A DNA stretch of 64,000 nucleotides from Methylibium sp. Root1272 (GCF_001425905.1 NZ_LMDY01000001.1:564890-628889); one strand, 5' to 3'; positions 1 through 9,522 are shown, counted from the first letter of the stretch. Notes: generated by a model from the sequence alone, not told the origin. Numbers and translations: made by a program.

Positions 1-1
1 C

Positions 2-958
2 TCAGCGCGCCGGCTTGATGACCCCGCGCGCGCGAATGCGCCGCGGCGGCGCGCTGTCCTTCCGCGACAGCGCGCTGGGCTCCTCCACGGCGCTTTCCGA
101 CACCGATTCGGCCGCCGCGTGCGGTACCTGTCCCACACCGCTGTAGCGCGGTGGCCAGTCCAGCAAGCGCGAGCGCCGCAACAAGGCGACGCCCGCGCCG
201 ACGGCGTAGCTGCGCTCGAACACGTGCGTGACGAGCTGGCGCTTCACGCGCTCGGTGATCACCAGCGTGGAGCAGCGCGTGCCGTAGCGGCCGTCCGGCG
301 TGCGGATGAAGGCGGCGGAGAGTTGCGTCTCCAGTTCGCGAGGAATGCCGGTCGATGGCAGCTCGGCGTCGGCCGCGACGCTGCGATCCGCCAGCGCTTC
401 GAACAGTCGCCCGGCGAGCCCGTCGACCGGCTCGTCCGCCGCCGTTTCGGCGAGGGCGCCTTTCACGCGCACCTTCAGGTGCTCGACCTTGGGCCACGGA
501 GTGTCGAGCGCCGCATTCGACAGCCCGTAGAGCCCGCGCTCGATGCGGCGGGGCAGCGCCGTCGAACTGCTGGCCCAGAAGCACTCGCCACGTGCGAAAT
601 CGGCTGCGACGAGGTTGAATCCGTTGTAGCCCGACACGGCCACCTGGGTCCAGAAGCGGTCGAGCGGCTGCTCGCCATGCAACCAGTGCGGCACCAGGCC
701 GCCGCGCGAGGGGGCCTGGGCGTCCTGCTTGCCCGGCGCCCTGACATTCGTCACCAGCGCCATGCGACCGGCGGCGGTCAGGCCCAGCCAGGTGCCGCCG
801 GCCTGCAGGTCGCGTCCTCCCAGGATGTCAGGGCCGCCGCCCTGGGGCGTCCACCAGGCGAGGCGCGCCGTCGGTCGATCGAAGAACTCGTCGCGGTTGG
901 ACGCGAGCACCAGCGGGAAGCGCCGGTCCTGGTCGAGCGCCAGTGCTACGAGGCACAT
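2..958 (-). CDS. NRDE/TANGO2 family protein
   Basis: The 318-residue product begins MCLVALAL and has the NRDEFFDRP motif near residue 20 that names the NRDE family (TANGO2 in eukaryotes). The family's biochemical role is unsettled; bacterial members are often described as transport or secretion related. I start it at the ATG at 958 because family members keep Met-Cys at the N-terminus; an in-frame start at 997 would add 13 arginine-rich residues. The C-terminal 40 residues are low-complexity and basic. Its start overlaps the end of the upstream DUF4936 gene by 13 bp, so the two are probably co-transcribed. Confidence 0.85.
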   Translation of the reverse strand: MCLVALALDQDRRFPLVLASNRDEFFDRPTARLAWWTPQGGGPDILGGRDLQAGGTWLGLTAAGRMALVTNVRAPGKQDAQAPSRGGLVPHWLHGEQPLDRFWTQVAVSGYNGFNLVAADFARGECFWASSSTALPRRIERGLYGLSNAALDTPWPKVEHLKVRVKGALAETAADEPVDGLAGRLFEALADRSVAADAELPSTGIPRELETQLSAAFIRTPDGRYGTRCSTLVITERVKRQLVTHVFERSYAVGAGVALLRRSRLLDWPPRYSGVGQVPHAAAESVSESAVEEPSALSRKDSAPPRRIRARGVIKPAR

Positions 959-1263
959 GCGACGAAATGCTCGACGTGGCGCGGGCCGACCAGCCACTGT
1001 GCGAGCCCCTGAGCGGCTCGTTCGACATCGGCCGCCAGTGCGGCCGGAGCGGCCTGTGGCGGCAGGTCGTAGGTCTCCATCCAGGTGTGCAGGCCCTCCT
1101 GCGCGTCAGGCCGGCGCAGCAGGCGCACGGCCAGTCCTGCATGGGCCGCCTGAAGGGCGGTCTGCATCGCCGTGGCCGCCGCCATCAGTTCGCTGGCGTG
1201 CACGTCGCGAACACGGTAGTAGATGAACAGCGCCTGCCGCCCCACCGGTGAGACCGCCTGCAT
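946..1263 (-). CDS. DUF4936 family protein
   Basis: A 105-residue protein with a YYRVRDVHASEL segment near residue 15 and a TWMETYDLP segment near residue 62, the pattern of the DUF4936 family found in beta-proteobacteria. No enzymatic role is established. It lies 7 bp downstream of ygfZ and overlaps the NRDE gene by 13 bp, forming a three-gene leftward unit. The family call is from pattern memory; the ATG at 1263 is the first Met that leaves a small gap to ygfZ. Confidence 0.75.
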   Translation of the reverse strand: MQAVSPVGRQALFIYYRVRDVHASELMAAATAMQTALQAAHAGLAVRLLRRPDAQEGLHTWMETYDLPPQAAPAALAADVERAAQGLAQWLVGPRHVEHFVACAS

Positions 1264-1270
1264 GGCCGAT

Positions 1271-2242
1271 TCAGGCCGCGTTCTCGCGCGGCACCACATA
1301 GGGCAGCGCCAGCGGCTGCAGCCTGGCGCCGCCACTGCTGCCGAGGTGCAGGCTGCCGTCGTCGAGCGCCACCAGCTTCAACTCGACCAGCGCATCCCAC
1401 CCGCCGCCGGGGGCCGGTGCCGCCAGCGCAATCAGGCCGCTGGGCTGAGCAGCGTCGCCGCTCCAGAAGACTTCCTGGCCTGGCAGGGCCGCATCGTCGC
1501 CATGAACGAGCGCGGCGCGGCGCTTGATCGTGCCGCGGTACTGGCTGCGCGCGACGATTTCCTGGCCGGGGTAGCAGCCCTTCTGGAAGTTCACGCCGCC
1601 CACCAGTTCATAGTTCAGCATCTGCGGCACGAAAGCGTCGACGGTGTTCGCCACGATGGGCGCGACGCCGCTGTGCACCTCGAGCCAGTCCCAGCGGTCC
1701 AAGGCGAGCGAGGGCAGGGCATCCACCACTGCGTCGGCGTCCGCCGCGGGGCCGGCCCACAGCCAGCGGGCTTGTCCGGCACCGTCGGGCAGACGCACCA
1801 CCAGCGCAGCACCCACCTCATGACGCGACCAGATCGCGCCGGTCGCCGCCGCAGGCAGCATCTGCGTCAGCCAGGCCGCTGCGCCTGGGCCGGTGAGTCC
1901 CAGCAGCGCGGCGTCGTCGCCGCCCTCGCTCAGCTGCGCCTTGGCTCGCAGCACGAACATGCGCAGGCGCTTGAGCGTGGCCGGCAGCACATCGCTGCGG
2001 CAAGCCAGCCAGATCTCGTCGTGGCTGCGCTTGAAGGCCACGAAGCTCGCCAGCATGCGGCCCTTCGGTGAACAGTAGGCGGCGAGCCGGGCCTCGCTCA
2101 AGCCCAGCCCGGTCATGTCGTTGGTGAGCTGGCCGTGCAGGAAGCTCGCGGCGTCGGGACCGACGGCGCGGATCACGCCGCTGTGCAGCAGGCGCGCTGC
2201 GCCATCGGCCACGGCGGCGCTGGAGGGGAGGGGGTTCGACAT
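1271..2242 (-). CDS. ygfZ: YgfZ/GcvT-domain iron-sulfur cluster protein
   Basis: A 323-residue folate-binding protein of the YgfZ (Caf17/IBA57) family, which helps build or repair particular Fe-S enzymes in the cytoplasm. The N-terminal half has the GcvT-like HGQLTNDM segment (about residue 34). The family signature KGCYPGQEI lies in the second half, with the conserved Cys. Length fits the family. It heads a leftward unit with the DUF4936 and NRDE genes and is divergent from mltG, with 44 bp between the two start codons that must hold both promoters. Confidence 0.92.
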   Translation of the reverse strand: MSNPLPSSAAVADGAARLLHSGVIRAVGPDAASFLHGQLTNDMTGLGLSEARLAAYCSPKGRMLASFVAFKRSHDEIWLACRSDVLPATLKRLRMFVLRAKAQLSEGGDDAALLGLTGPGAAAWLTQMLPAAATGAIWSRHEVGAALVVRLPDGAGQARWLWAGPAADADAVVDALPSLALDRWDWLEVHSGVAPIVANTVDAFVPQMLNYELVGGVNFQKGCYPGQEIVARSQYRGTIKRRAALVHGDDAALPGQEVFWSGDAAQPSGLIALAAPAPGGGWDALVELKLVALDDGSLHLGSSGGARLQPLALPYVVPRENAA

Positions 2243-2286
2243 GGCCTGATTATCATCAGCGCAGACATGAGAGTTCTCCCCCGACG

Positions 2287-3300
2287 ATGAAGCGCGCACT
2301 GAAGCGAGGGCTGTTGCTGCTGGTGGTGCTCGGGCTCGCCGCCGGCGGCCTGGGCGCCTGGTGGCTGACGCAGCCGCTGGCGCTGGCCTCGTCCAGCGTC
2401 GAACTGTCGGTGGAGCCGGGCACGTCGCCGCGCGAGATCGCGCAGGGGTGGGCGGACGCGGGTGTTCGGGCGCCACCGCTGCTGCTGTACGAGTGGTTCC
2501 GCTGGTCTGGCCAGGCGCGCAAGATCCGCGCAGGCAGCTACGAGATCGGCCCCGGCACCACGCCGCTCACGCTCCTGAACAAGATGGTGCGCGGTGACGA
2601 GGCCCAGGCCACTGTGCGGCTGATCGAGGGCTGGACCTTCCGGCAGTTCCGCGCCGAACTCGCGAAGGCCGAGGCGCTGAAGCCGACCACCGCCACGATG
2701 AGCGATGCCGAGTTGATGGTGGCCCTGGGCTCGCCGGGCCGATCGCCGGAGGGCTGGTTCTTCCCCGATACCTACGCCTACAGCAAGGGTGCGAGCGACC
2801 TGGCCGTGCTGCAGCGTGCCCACCGCGCAATGCAGCGCCGACTGGAGTCGGCGTGGCTCGAGCGTGCGCCCGACACGCCGCTGAAGAGCCCCGAGGAGGC
2901 GCTGACGCTGGCCTCGATCATCGAGAAGGAAACCGGCCAGGCGGCCGACCGGGGCAAGGTCGCCAGCGTGTTCGTGAACCGGCTGCGCATCGGCATGCCG
3001 CTGCAGACGGATCCCTCGGTGATCTACGGGCTCGGCGAGGCCTTCGACGGCAACCTGCGGCGGCGAGACCTGCAGACCGACAACCCGTACAACACCTATC
3101 TGCGCGCAGGCCTGACACCGACGCCCATCTCGATGCCGGGCAAGGCGTCGCTGCTCGCGGCCGTGCGGCCGGAGGCGAGCAAGGCGTTGTATTTCGTCGC
3201 GCGCGGCGATGGCAGCAGCGAGTTCAGCGAGAACCTCGCCGACCATAATCGGGCGGTGAACCGATACCAGCGCGGCAGCGGCCGCGGCTCCGCGCCATGA
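2287..3300 (+). CDS. mltG: Endolytic murein transglycosylase MltG
   Basis: A 337-residue inner-membrane lytic transglycosylase of the YceG family that cuts nascent glycan strands and so sets strand length. An N-terminal membrane segment (about residues 7-28) is followed by the periplasmic part. The catalytic Glu lies in the [10 protein letters not shown] motif near residue 218, and [10 protein letters not shown] follows. It is the first gene of the classic mltG-tmk-holB-pilZ-tatD cluster and overlaps tmk by 4 bp (ATGA). Confidence 0.95.
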   Translation: MKRALKRGLLLLVVLGLAAGGLGAWWLTQPLALASSSVELSVEPGTSPREIAQGWADAGVRAPPLLLYEWFRWSGQARKIRAGSYEIGPGTTPLTLLNKMVRGDEAQATVRLIEGWTFRQFRAELAKAEALKPTTATMSDAELMVALGSPGRSPEGWFFPDTYAYSKGASDLAVLQRAHRAMQRRLESAWLERAPDTPLKSPEEALTLASIIEKETGQAADRGKVASVFVNRLRIGMPLQTDPSVIYGLGEAFDGNLRRRDLQTDNPYNTYLRAGLTPTPISMPGKASLLAAVRPEASKALYFVARGDGSSEFSENLADHNRAVNRYQRGSGRGSAP

Positions 3301-3941
3301 GCGAACCCTTAGCGCCGCCGTCCGGGCGCTTCATCAGCTTCGAAGGCATCGACGGGGCCGGCAAGTCGAGCCACCTCGACGCGGTCGCCGAGCGCTGGCG
3401 GCAGCGCGGCCTCGAGGTCGTGCGCACGCGCGAGCCGGGTGGTACGCCGCTCGCCGAGACCCTGCGAGAGCTGGTGCTCCACCAGGGCATGGATGCGCTG
3501 ACCGAGGCGCTGCTGATCTTCGCGGCGCGACGCGACCACCTGCAGCAGTGCATCGCCCCCGCGCTCGAGCGCGGCGCCGTGGTGCTGTGCGACCGTTTCA
3601 CCGATGCCACCTTCGCCTACCAGGGCGCCGGTCGCGGCTTCGACCTCACGGTGCTGTCCATGCTGGAGGCCTGGGTGCAGCGCGGCCCCACAGGGCTGCG
3701 CCAGCCCGACCTGACGCTGTGGTTCGACCTGGACCCGGCCGTCGCGGCGCAGCGCGTGGTGGCCGCGCGCACGCCGGACCGCTTCGAGCGGCAGGACGAG
3801 GCCTTCTTCCATCGCGTGCGCGAAGGCTATCGAGCGCGCTTCGAGGCCCAGCCGGATCGCTTCGTGCGCATCGACGCCTCGCAATCGCGCGACCAGGTGG
3901 CGGTGCAGATCACGGCCGTGCTGGCGGAGCGGGGTTGGTGA
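3297..3941 (+). CDS. tmk: Thymidylate kinase
   Basis: A 214-residue dTMP kinase that phosphorylates dTMP to dTDP with ATP. The P-loop [11 protein letters not shown] is at residues 15-25, the [11 protein letters not shown] motif near residue 46, and the DRF(T/S) nucleoside-binding motif near residue 99, followed by AYQGAGRGF. Length is normal. The start ATG overlaps the mltG stop, and the stop overlaps the GTG start of holB (GTGA), so translation is probably coupled. Confidence 0.96.
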   Translation: MSEPLAPPSGRFISFEGIDGAGKSSHLDAVAERWRQRGLEVVRTREPGGTPLAETLRELVLHQGMDALTEALLIFAARRDHLQQCIAPALERGAVVLCDRFTDATFAYQGAGRGFDLTVLSMLEAWVQRGPTGLRQPDLTLWFDLDPAVAAQRVVAARTPDRFERQDEAFFHRVREGYRARFEAQPDRFVRIDASQSRDQVAVQITAVLAERGW

Positions 3942-5014
3942 GCGCCGGGCCGGACGACGGGCTGCTGCCCTGGCTCGAAGCCCCGCTCGCGCAGGCCCTG
4001 CACGGCACGCGGGGTCATGCCTTGCTGCTGCACGGCATGCAGGGTGTGGGGCAGTTCGAGCTCGCGCTCGCGGCGGCGGCCGCCTGGTTGTGCGAGGGCG
4101 ATGATGCAGCGGCGCGTCCCGGCGGCCGCGCCTGTCTGGTGTGTACGGCCTGCCGGTTGATTGCGGCGCGCACGCATCCCGACCTGATGGTCCTGATCCC
4201 CGAGGCGCTCCAGGAAGCACTGGGCTGGTCGGGGAGCGACGAGGCCGCCGACGGGGAGGGCGGCAAGAGCAAGGCCAAGCCCAGCCGCGAGATCAAGGTC
4301 GAGGCGGTCCGTGCGGCCGTGGGCTTTGCCCAGCAGACCTCGTCGCGCGGTGGCGCCAAGGTGACGGTGATCTATCCGGCCGAGCGCATGAACGCCGCGA
4401 GCGCCAACACGCTGCTGAAGACGCTGGAGGAACCACCGGGGAGGGCGCGTTTCGTGCTGGCCAGCGCCGCGCCGCAACGCCTGCTGCCGACGGTGCGCAG
4501 CCGCTGCCAGACCCTGCGCGTGCCCCTGCCGGCGCCCGACGTCGCGGCCGGCTGGCTGGCCGCGCGGCAAGTCGCGCAACCCGAGGTGCTGCTGGCGGCG
4601 GCCGGCGGCCAACCCCTGGAGGCGCACGAACGGCTCGCGCTCGGCGTCGATGCGCCGGCCTGGCTGCGTCTCCCGCGCGAGGTGCTGGCGGGCCAGGCAG
4701 CCACCTTGGCGGCCTGGCCGCTGCCCCTTGCGATCGATGCGCTGCAGAAGCTCTGCCACGACGCACTGGCGATCGCGGTCGGGGCCGTGCCGCGCTACTT
4801 CCCCGCCGACAGCCTGCCGCCTCGCGGCGACGTGGCGCACCTGACCGACTGCGCCGCAGACCTGCGCCATGCGGCGCGACACGCCGAACACCCATGGAAC
4901 GCCGGCCTCGGCGTGGAGGCCCTGGTGGTGCGTGTGCGCGCGGCGTTGCGACCCAGCAAAGAGGGCGATGCGCAACACTCTCGCGGCCCGGCATTGGCTA
5001 CACTGAAGCGATGA
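3938..5014 (+). CDS. holB: DNA polymerase III subunit delta'
   Basis: A 358-residue clamp-loader subunit. It has the AAA+ fold with the [14 protein letters not shown] region (the degenerate P-loop usual for delta') and a zinc-binding cysteine cluster (C-x3-C-x2-C pattern around CLVCTAC). The [20 protein letters not shown] segment and a C-terminal helical domain follow. The GTG start at 3938 overlaps the tmk stop; no better ATG fits the N-terminus. Its stop overlaps the pilZ start by 4 bp. Confidence 0.93.
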   Translation: MSAGPDDGLLPWLEAPLAQALHGTRGHALLLHGMQGVGQFELALAAAAAWLCEGDDAAARPGGRACLVCTACRLIAARTHPDLMVLIPEALQEALGWSGSDEAADGEGGKSKAKPSREIKVEAVRAAVGFAQQTSSRGGAKVTVIYPAERMNAASANTLLKTLEEPPGRARFVLASAAPQRLLPTVRSRCQTLRVPLPAPDVAAGWLAARQVAQPEVLLAAAGGQPLEAHERLALGVDAPAWLRLPREVLAGQAATLAAWPLPLAIDALQKLCHDALAIAVGAVPRYFPADSLPPRGDVAHLTDCAADLRHAARHAEHPWNAGLGVEALVVRVRAALRPSKEGDAQHSRGPALATLKR

Positions 5015-5397
5015 ACGAACCGAACGCCCGGGGCCCTGCCAGCGCTGCTGCCAACAGCGCGCGCCCGAGCGTGATCCAGCTCGTGTTCCGCGAGAAGGGC
5101 GCGCTCTACGCGGCCTACATCCCGCTGTTCGCCGAAGGTGGCCTGTTCGTGCCCACCACGCGCGAATACCGGCTCGGCGAGGACATCTACCTGCTGCTCT
5201 CGCTGCCCGACGACCCGCAGCGCTACCCGGTGGCCGGCAAGATCGGCTGGGTCACGCCGGCCAATGCCTCCGGTGGCCGCACGCAGGGCGTGGGTGTCCG
5301 CTTCCCGACCGACGAGAAGACTCGTCTGCTGAAGGTGAAGATCGAGGAAATCCTCGGCACCTCGATCTCCTCGGCCAAGCCGACGCAGACCATCTAG
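5011..5397 (+). CDS. pilZ: Type IV pilus assembly protein PilZ
   Basis: A 128-residue single PilZ-domain protein, the type found between holB and tatD in many beta- and gamma-proteobacteria and needed for type IV pilus biogenesis. It keeps the fold (VIQLVFREKGALY, GGLFVPTT, GKIGWVTPANA, GVGVRFP) but lacks an obvious RxxxR c-di-GMP-binding pair at the N-terminus, as is usual for this class. ATGA overlap with holB. Confidence 0.9.
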   Translation: MNEPNARGPASAAANSARPSVIQLVFREKGALYAAYIPLFAEGGLFVPTTREYRLGEDIYLLLSLPDDPQRYPVAGKIGWVTPANASGGRTQGVGVRFPTDEKTRLLKVKIEEILGTSISSAKPTQTI

Positions 5398-5487
5398 CCG
5401 GTGGCCGCGCCGGCCGAGCTGAAGAGGGCGGTCCACCTGCGCAACGCCGATCGTTCCCATGTCTTCCTTCTGGCGAATCTGCCCGCG

Positions 5488-6300
5488 ATGTTCGTCGACT
5501 CCCATTGCCACCTGAGCTTCCCCGAACTGCAGGCCGACCTGCCCGCCATCCGCGCGGCGATGGCGCGTGAGCGGGTCGATCGCGCCCTGTGCATCTGCAC
5601 CACGCTCGAGGAGTTCGACACCGTGCACGCGCTCGCCTTGGGCCACGACAACTTCTGGTGCAGCGCCGGCGTGCACCCCGACAACGAGGGCGTGCAGGAG
5701 CCGAGCGTCGAGGATCTGCTGGCGCTGGCGGCACGGCCGCGCGTGGTGGCCATCGGCGAGACCGGGCTCGACTACTACCGCCTGGGTGACCGCACCGTCG
5801 ACGACATGGCATGGCAGCGTGAGCGCTTTCGTGTGCACATCCGAGCGGCACGCGAGAGCCGACTGCCGCTGATCATCCACACCCGCAGCGCCAGCGACGA
5901 CACGCTGGCGATCCTGCGCGAAGAGGGCGCTGGCGCCGACGGCGGCGTCACCGGGGTCTTCCACTGCTTCACGGAGACCCGCTCGGTTGCGCGCCAGGCG
6001 CTGGGGCTCGGGTTCATGATCTCCTTCTCCGGCATCCTGACCTTCAAGAATGCCGTGAAGCTGCGCGAGGTGGCGCGCGAGGTCCCGCTCGACCGCTGCC
6101 TGATCGAGACCGACAGCCCCTACCTCGCACCGGCTCCCCACCGCGGCAAGACCAACAACCCCTCCTACGTGCCGCTGGTGGCCGCGCAGCTGGCGCAGAT
6201 CAAGGGCTGCTCGATCGAGGCCGTGGCCGACGCGACAAGCCGGAACTTCGAGCGCTTGTTCGGGCCGACCGTGCATCTGACGGAGCACACGTCAACTTGA
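5488..6300 (+). CDS. TatD family metal-dependent hydrolase
   Basis: A 270-residue TIM-barrel hydrolase/DNase. Metal ligands are visible as DSHCHLSF near the N-terminus, GETGLDYY, IIHTRS, FHCFTE and the terminal ETDSPYLAP motif. I chose the ATG at 5488, which puts DSHCH directly after the start as in relatives; an in-frame GTG at 5401, just after the pilZ stop, is a possible longer start. It is the last gene of the mltG cluster. The specific paralogue (TatD or YcfH) cannot be fixed, though position favours YcfH. Confidence 0.9.
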   Translation: MFVDSHCHLSFPELQADLPAIRAAMARERVDRALCICTTLEEFDTVHALALGHDNFWCSAGVHPDNEGVQEPSVEDLLALAARPRVVAIGETGLDYYRLGDRTVDDMAWQRERFRVHIRAARESRLPLIIHTRSASDDTLAILREEGAGADGGVTGVFHCFTETRSVARQALGLGFMISFSGILTFKNAVKLREVAREVPLDRCLIETDSPYLAPAPHRGKTNNPSYVPLVAAQLAQIKGCSIEAVADATSRNFERLFGPTVHLTEHTST

Positions 6301-6308
6301 GAAATGAC

Positions 6309-6935
6309 ATGAAAAAGCTGCTCTATCTTGTTGTTGCTTTGTCATTTTCTTCGGCACATGCCGGCTCGTACGATGATTTCTTCCGGGCCGTCGTCAGCGA
6401 CGACAGCGCCGCGATCCGCAAGCTCGTCGCGCTGGGTTTCGATCCCAACTCACCGGACCCCAAAGGCCAGCCCGCCATCACGCGCGCGCTGTTCGCCGAA
6501 TCTCCCCGCGCGGCGCTGACGCTGGCACGCCTGCCCGGCACCGACCCGAACGTGCGTAACCGGTCCGGCGAGACGCCGCTCATGGTCGCCGCCCTCAAGG
6601 GCGAGCCTGAGGTGGCGCTGGCGCTCATCGAACGCGGGGCGGTCATCGACCCACCGGGATGGACGCCGCTGCACTACGCGGCAGCAGGCAATTCGCTGCC
6701 GGTGCTGCAACTGCTGCTGAAGCGCGGCGCGGCCGTCGACGCCCGAGCACCGAACGGCCGCACGCCCTTGATGCTGGCCGTGCTGCACGCCAGCGAGGAG
6801 GTGATCGATGCCTTGCTCCTGGCCGGCGCTGACCCTCAGGCGCGGGAACGCAACGAACTGACGGCCGCCGATCTGGCGCAAAGGGCCGGGCGCGAACGCC
6901 TCGCGCTGCGGCTCGCGGCCTTGCCGGCGCGCTGA
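6309..6935 (+). CDS. Exported ankyrin-repeat protein
   Basis: A 208-residue protein with a signal peptide (MKKLLYLVVALSFSSAHA) followed by about five ankyrin repeats. The repeats show as recurring (T)PLM.A and TPLHYAA elements with about 33-residue spacing (for example GETPLMVAALKG, GWTPLHYAAAGN, GRTPLMLAVLHA). Probably a periplasmic protein-binding scaffold; the partner is unknown. An in-frame TTG lies four codons upstream. Its start follows the tatD stop by 8 bp, so it may be read from the same transcript. Confidence 0.85.
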   Translation: MKKLLYLVVALSFSSAHAGSYDDFFRAVVSDDSAAIRKLVALGFDPNSPDPKGQPAITRALFAESPRAALTLARLPGTDPNVRNRSGETPLMVAALKGEPEVALALIERGAVIDPPGWTPLHYAAAGNSLPVLQLLLKRGAAVDARAPNGRTPLMLAVLHASEEVIDALLLAGADPQARERNELTAADLAQRAGRERLALRLAALPAR

Positions 6936-7069
6936 CGGCCGCGGTGGGCCGCGACCCGACAGCGTGTCATCCAAATTCCGACACGGCATTTGGCGCCGGG
7001 ACGACTACGACAGGCCCTGTGGGCTGCCTACATTGGGATCATCGCCACGCCACCTTCAAGAGGTACAGC

Positions 7070-7318
7070 ATGCTTCCGATCCAGATCACGTCGAACCCGT
7101 TCGCTTTGCTGATGGAGCCGGAAGCGGTGGTCCAGGCGATGGAGCATTCCGACCGCCTGAACCGCCTGCAGCGGCGCATCTGCCGCCCGCTGGATAAGCA
7201 GTCGCCGCTGCCCGGTGAGACCGCCTCGGCGTCGTTCGATCGCGAAGTCGAGGCGGCGCCGGACGTGGAACCGGAGCCGATCATCACGGCTTCTACCAGC
7301 GCTGCAGATCTGATCTGA
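7070..7318 (+). CDS. Small conserved hypothetical protein
   Basis: An 82-residue cytoplasmic protein (MLPIQITSNPFALLMEPEA...) with an RLNRLQRRICRPLDK basic segment near residue 35 and an acidic tail. A good ribosome site (AAGAGG, 7059-7064) lies 5 bp before the ATG. No domain recognised. It is the last chromosomal gene before the first dif-like site, so it marks the left chromosome flank. Confidence 0.65.
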   Translation: MLPIQITSNPFALLMEPEAVVQAMEHSDRLNRLQRRICRPLDKQSPLPGETASASFDREVEAAPDVEPEPIITASTSAADLI

Positions 7319-7411
7319 TCGACCCAGGAGCCGTGAGCGCCGCCAGGGCGGGCTCGACGATGCAGTGGGGCTGAATTTCATGGGAGAGTCCGTCCTTCGG
7401 GCGGCCTGAAC

Positions 7412-7439
7412 AATCGCGCCAATGTATAGAGGTCAGTAC
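7412..7439 (+). other. dif-like site 1, left hybrid Xer junction
   Basis: XerC-type arm AATCGCGCCAA (7412-7422), central hexamer TGTATA (7423-7428), then a degenerate XerD-side arm GAGGTCAGTAC (7429-7439). The centre is identical to that of E. coli dif and of sites 2 and 3. The poor right arm is what is expected if it came from an integrated Xer-dependent element. I infer this is the left junction between chromosome and element A. Confidence 0.75.
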
Positions 7440-7504
7440 AGGGCGCGTTAGTGAACGCTACTGCTGGGAAGCAGGGTCGCCGGGCTGTCTGGCACGTGAG
7501 GGGA

Positions 7505-7546
7505 ACGCACAAAAGAGCGGTCTTGTGTCCCTCTTTTTGCGTTTTC
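7505..7546. terminator. Inverted repeat upstream of element A regulator
   Basis: ACGCACAAAAGAG (7505-7517) pairs with CTCTTTTTGCGT (7531-7542) across a 13-base loop, with one bulge, and is followed by TTTT. It resembles a bidirectional terminator insulating the element from the chromosome, but could also be an operator or an origin-type hairpin. Confidence 0.45.
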
Positions 7547-7577
7547 ATGGTGCGTGGGCCTGCGGTCCACTGCCGGC

Positions 7578-8006
7578 ATGATTTATCTGACCCCCAAAGC
7601 GTTGCCGTCGTTCGAGTTGCTGCTCGATGACGTGGGCGGGCCGCGCGCTGCTGCGGCCTATCTGGGCGTGTGCAAGCGTTCGATCCGGCGCTGGCAGACG
7701 TCGGGGAAGGCGCCGCGGCTCGTGCTGCTGGCGCTGTCCTGGGTGTCTCGCTGGGGGCAGTCGGCGATCGCGTGCGAGGCACACAACGATGCGGTCATGT
7801 ACGCGGGGATGGTGCGGTGCCTGCAGGAGGAACTGCGGGACCAGGTGGCGCGCAAGCGTTGGCCGCGTCCGATACCGACCAGGTCGAAGGTCGGGAAGCC
7901 GGCGACCTGGTCTCGGCCGAGCGCTCGGGCCACTGCGCGGCCTTCGTCGCAGAAGCTGCGAATTCCGACACTGGCGCAGTACCTGAAGCGGGCAGGGGTG
8001 AAGTAG
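7578..8006 (+). CDS. Helix-turn-helix phage-type regulator (element A)
   Basis: A 142-residue basic protein with a predicted helix-turn-helix at about residues 22-45 (AAAYLGVCKRSIRRWQTSG), then a segment rich in Trp and aromatic residues (LLALSWVSRWGQS, ACEAHNDAVMYAGMVRCLQEEL). The same layout and many identical residues occur in the first gene of element B at 9668 (LLALFWMTRWGQS, ACEAHNSAVMHAGMVGCLQ), so the two are paralogues. The C-terminal third is low-complexity and basic. The ATG at 7578 is chosen by alignment to the paralogue; an earlier in-frame start at 7554 exists. Probably a DNA-binding phage control protein; its target is unknown. Confidence 0.75.
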   Translation: MIYLTPKALPSFELLLDDVGGPRAAAAYLGVCKRSIRRWQTSGKAPRLVLLALSWVSRWGQSAIACEAHNDAVMYAGMVRCLQEELRDQVARKRWPRPIPTRSKVGKPATWSRPSARATARPSSQKLRIPTLAQYLKRAGVK

Positions 8007-8113
8007 CCTTCGTCCTCGTTTGCAGGGCCTGGGCGGCAGCCGCTCCTTGCGATGTTTTTCCTGAACGCGTTGCGGTGTATCTGGGCACTCGCGCGCAGTT
8101 GATTGCGACGTGC

Positions 8114-9259
8114 ATGTCCTCGAATCGAACGAAGATCGATAGCTTGGAGGGGACTCGCGCGGTCCTCGCGATGGTGGTTTTTTTTGCTCATTCGTGGCTG
8201 AGCTTTATCGGGCCGCTCGACGGGCTCGAGGTCACGGTGTTCAGTCGCATCGTGTCGACGGCGTCGACGTTGGCGGTGACGTGCTTTTTTGTGCTGAGCG
8301 GCTATGTGATCGCGTTGAGCATCATGGCGAACCGTGCGCGGAACGATGGGGTTTTCAAGCCGCTGGACTACTTCGCGGCGAGGTGCTTCCGGATCTTGCC
8401 GCCGCTGTTGGTGACGATGGGTCTGTGCTGGCTGCTGGCGATGGGTCTCGGCCTGGTCGGGGCCACGGAGACGAACATCGTGGGCGCTGAGCGGGAGCGC
8501 TTTGCGGTGTCGCTGTTACCGCAGTTCGTGGCGTTGGTAAGCGTCTCGGTACTTGGCGAGCTGGAGGGCGGCATCAATGGTCCGCTGTGGTCGTTGCTCT
8601 GGGAGATCCGGTTCTATGTGTTTGCCGGGCTCCTGGCCGTCGCGGCTTGGGGCAAGGGGGTCAGTCGCGTCGTGGGTGCGTTGGGCGCGCTGGTCTATGC
8701 CTGGCTGCTGGAGTTGACCGATCCGCTGGAGCTGGGGATCGCTGTGCCGCTGTTCGTGTATTTCGGATTGGGTGCGGTGGTTGCGTTGATTAAGCCAGGT
8801 GTGATGACGCGGCGGTCGCTGGTGTGGTCGGCGTTGATGCTGCTTGTTGCCAGTGCCGGGATCGGTTGGCTGGTGGGCGAGGATCTGTTCGTGGAGAGTC
8901 TGCGGCCGGCGAGTATTTCTCTGGAGATGCTGACCGCAATGTGGTTCGTGTTGGTGATCCTGGCGGTTCAGCAGCTGCACTGGCTGGCGGGTTTGGCGCC
9001 GCTGGGAGCGGTGTCTTACACGCTCTACATCCTGCATTTCCCTGTGCTGCAGGCGATGTACTTCGTGTTGGCCAACCATGCGCCTGGTGCTCTGCAAGGG
9101 GCAGGGGTGTGGCTGACGTGGCCAGTGGCGACGATGGTGACGCTGTGGGTGTGTGGCGCGGTTGGGCGCGCCGTCGAGCAGCCGGCGGCGCAGAGGGCGT
9201 TTGTTGCGGCTCTTGTGAATGCTGGCGATCGGCGCTCGCGTGTGACGAGCAGATCGTAG
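8114..9259 (+). CDS. Acyltransferase 3 (OafA-type) membrane protein
   Basis: A 381-residue polytopic protein of the acyltransferase-3 family, which moves acetyl or other acyl groups onto surface glycans such as O-antigen. An early conserved His lies in the FFAHSW motif, and FFVLSGYVIALS is typical of the family. Eight to ten hydrophobic helices follow (for example at GLCWLLAMGLGL, FYVFAGLLAVAAW, GAVSYTLYILHFPVL). The ATG at 8114 gives the family N-terminus. Codon use is visibly less GC-biased (many TTG and GTG codons) than in chromosomal genes, consistent with transfer. As cargo in a phage-like cassette, a lysogenic-conversion or superinfection-exclusion role through receptor modification is plausible but unproven. 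Confidence 0.85.
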   Translation: MSSNRTKIDSLEGTRAVLAMVVFFAHSWLSFIGPLDGLEVTVFSRIVSTASTLAVTCFFVLSGYVIALSIMANRARNDGVFKPLDYFAARCFRILPPLLVTMGLCWLLAMGLGLVGATETNIVGAERERFAVSLLPQFVALVSVSVLGELEGGINGPLWSLLWEIRFYVFAGLLAVAAWGKGVSRVVGALGALVYAWLLELTDPLELGIAVPLFVYFGLGAVVALIKPGVMTRRSLVWSALMLLVASAGIGWLVGEDLFVESLRPASISLEMLTAMWFVLVILAVQQLHWLAGLAPLGAVSYTLYILHFPVLQAMYFVLANHAPGALQGAGVWLTWPVATMVTLWVCGAVGRAVEQPAAQRAFVAALVNAGDRRSRVTSRS

Positions 9260-9275
9260 CTGCGGTCAGGGTGAT

Positions 9276-9299
9276 TCCCGCAGGAGAAGATCTGCGGGA
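9276..9299 (+). terminator. Hairpin after acyltransferase gene
   Basis: TCCCGCAG (9276-9283) pairs with CTGCGGGA (9292-9299) across an 8-base loop, 16 bp after the acyltransferase stop. There is no U-tract, so it is a weak terminator or an RNA-stabilising hairpin. Confidence 0.4.
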
Positions 9300-9386
9300 T
9301 GGTGCTGGCTAGAGGTGGCGGAAGAAGGCAACGATCGCCGGCCAGTGCTTGTGGGTGATCCAACCTGTGCCGAACCAACCGATCGT

Positions 9387-9408
9387 GGTCCAGCAGCGGA
9401 CCTTTTTT
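9387..9408 (+). terminator. Rho-independent terminator candidate
   Basis: GGTCC (9387-9391), loop AGCAGC, GGACC (9398-9402), then TTTTTT (9403-9408). The stem is short (5 bp) but has the canonical U-run. It sits 128 bp after the acyltransferase and ends the element A transcript before dif-like site 2. Confidence 0.55.
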
Positions 9409-9522
9409 CAGAAGTCCTTGAGCAAGGCTGTAACAACCGCTGTAGCCGTGCTTTTGACGGTGGCTGCAGCCCTAGGAGGGGCTCAGCTCACAGGGCCTGC
9501 GGGCTCTTTTCGTCGTAGGTAA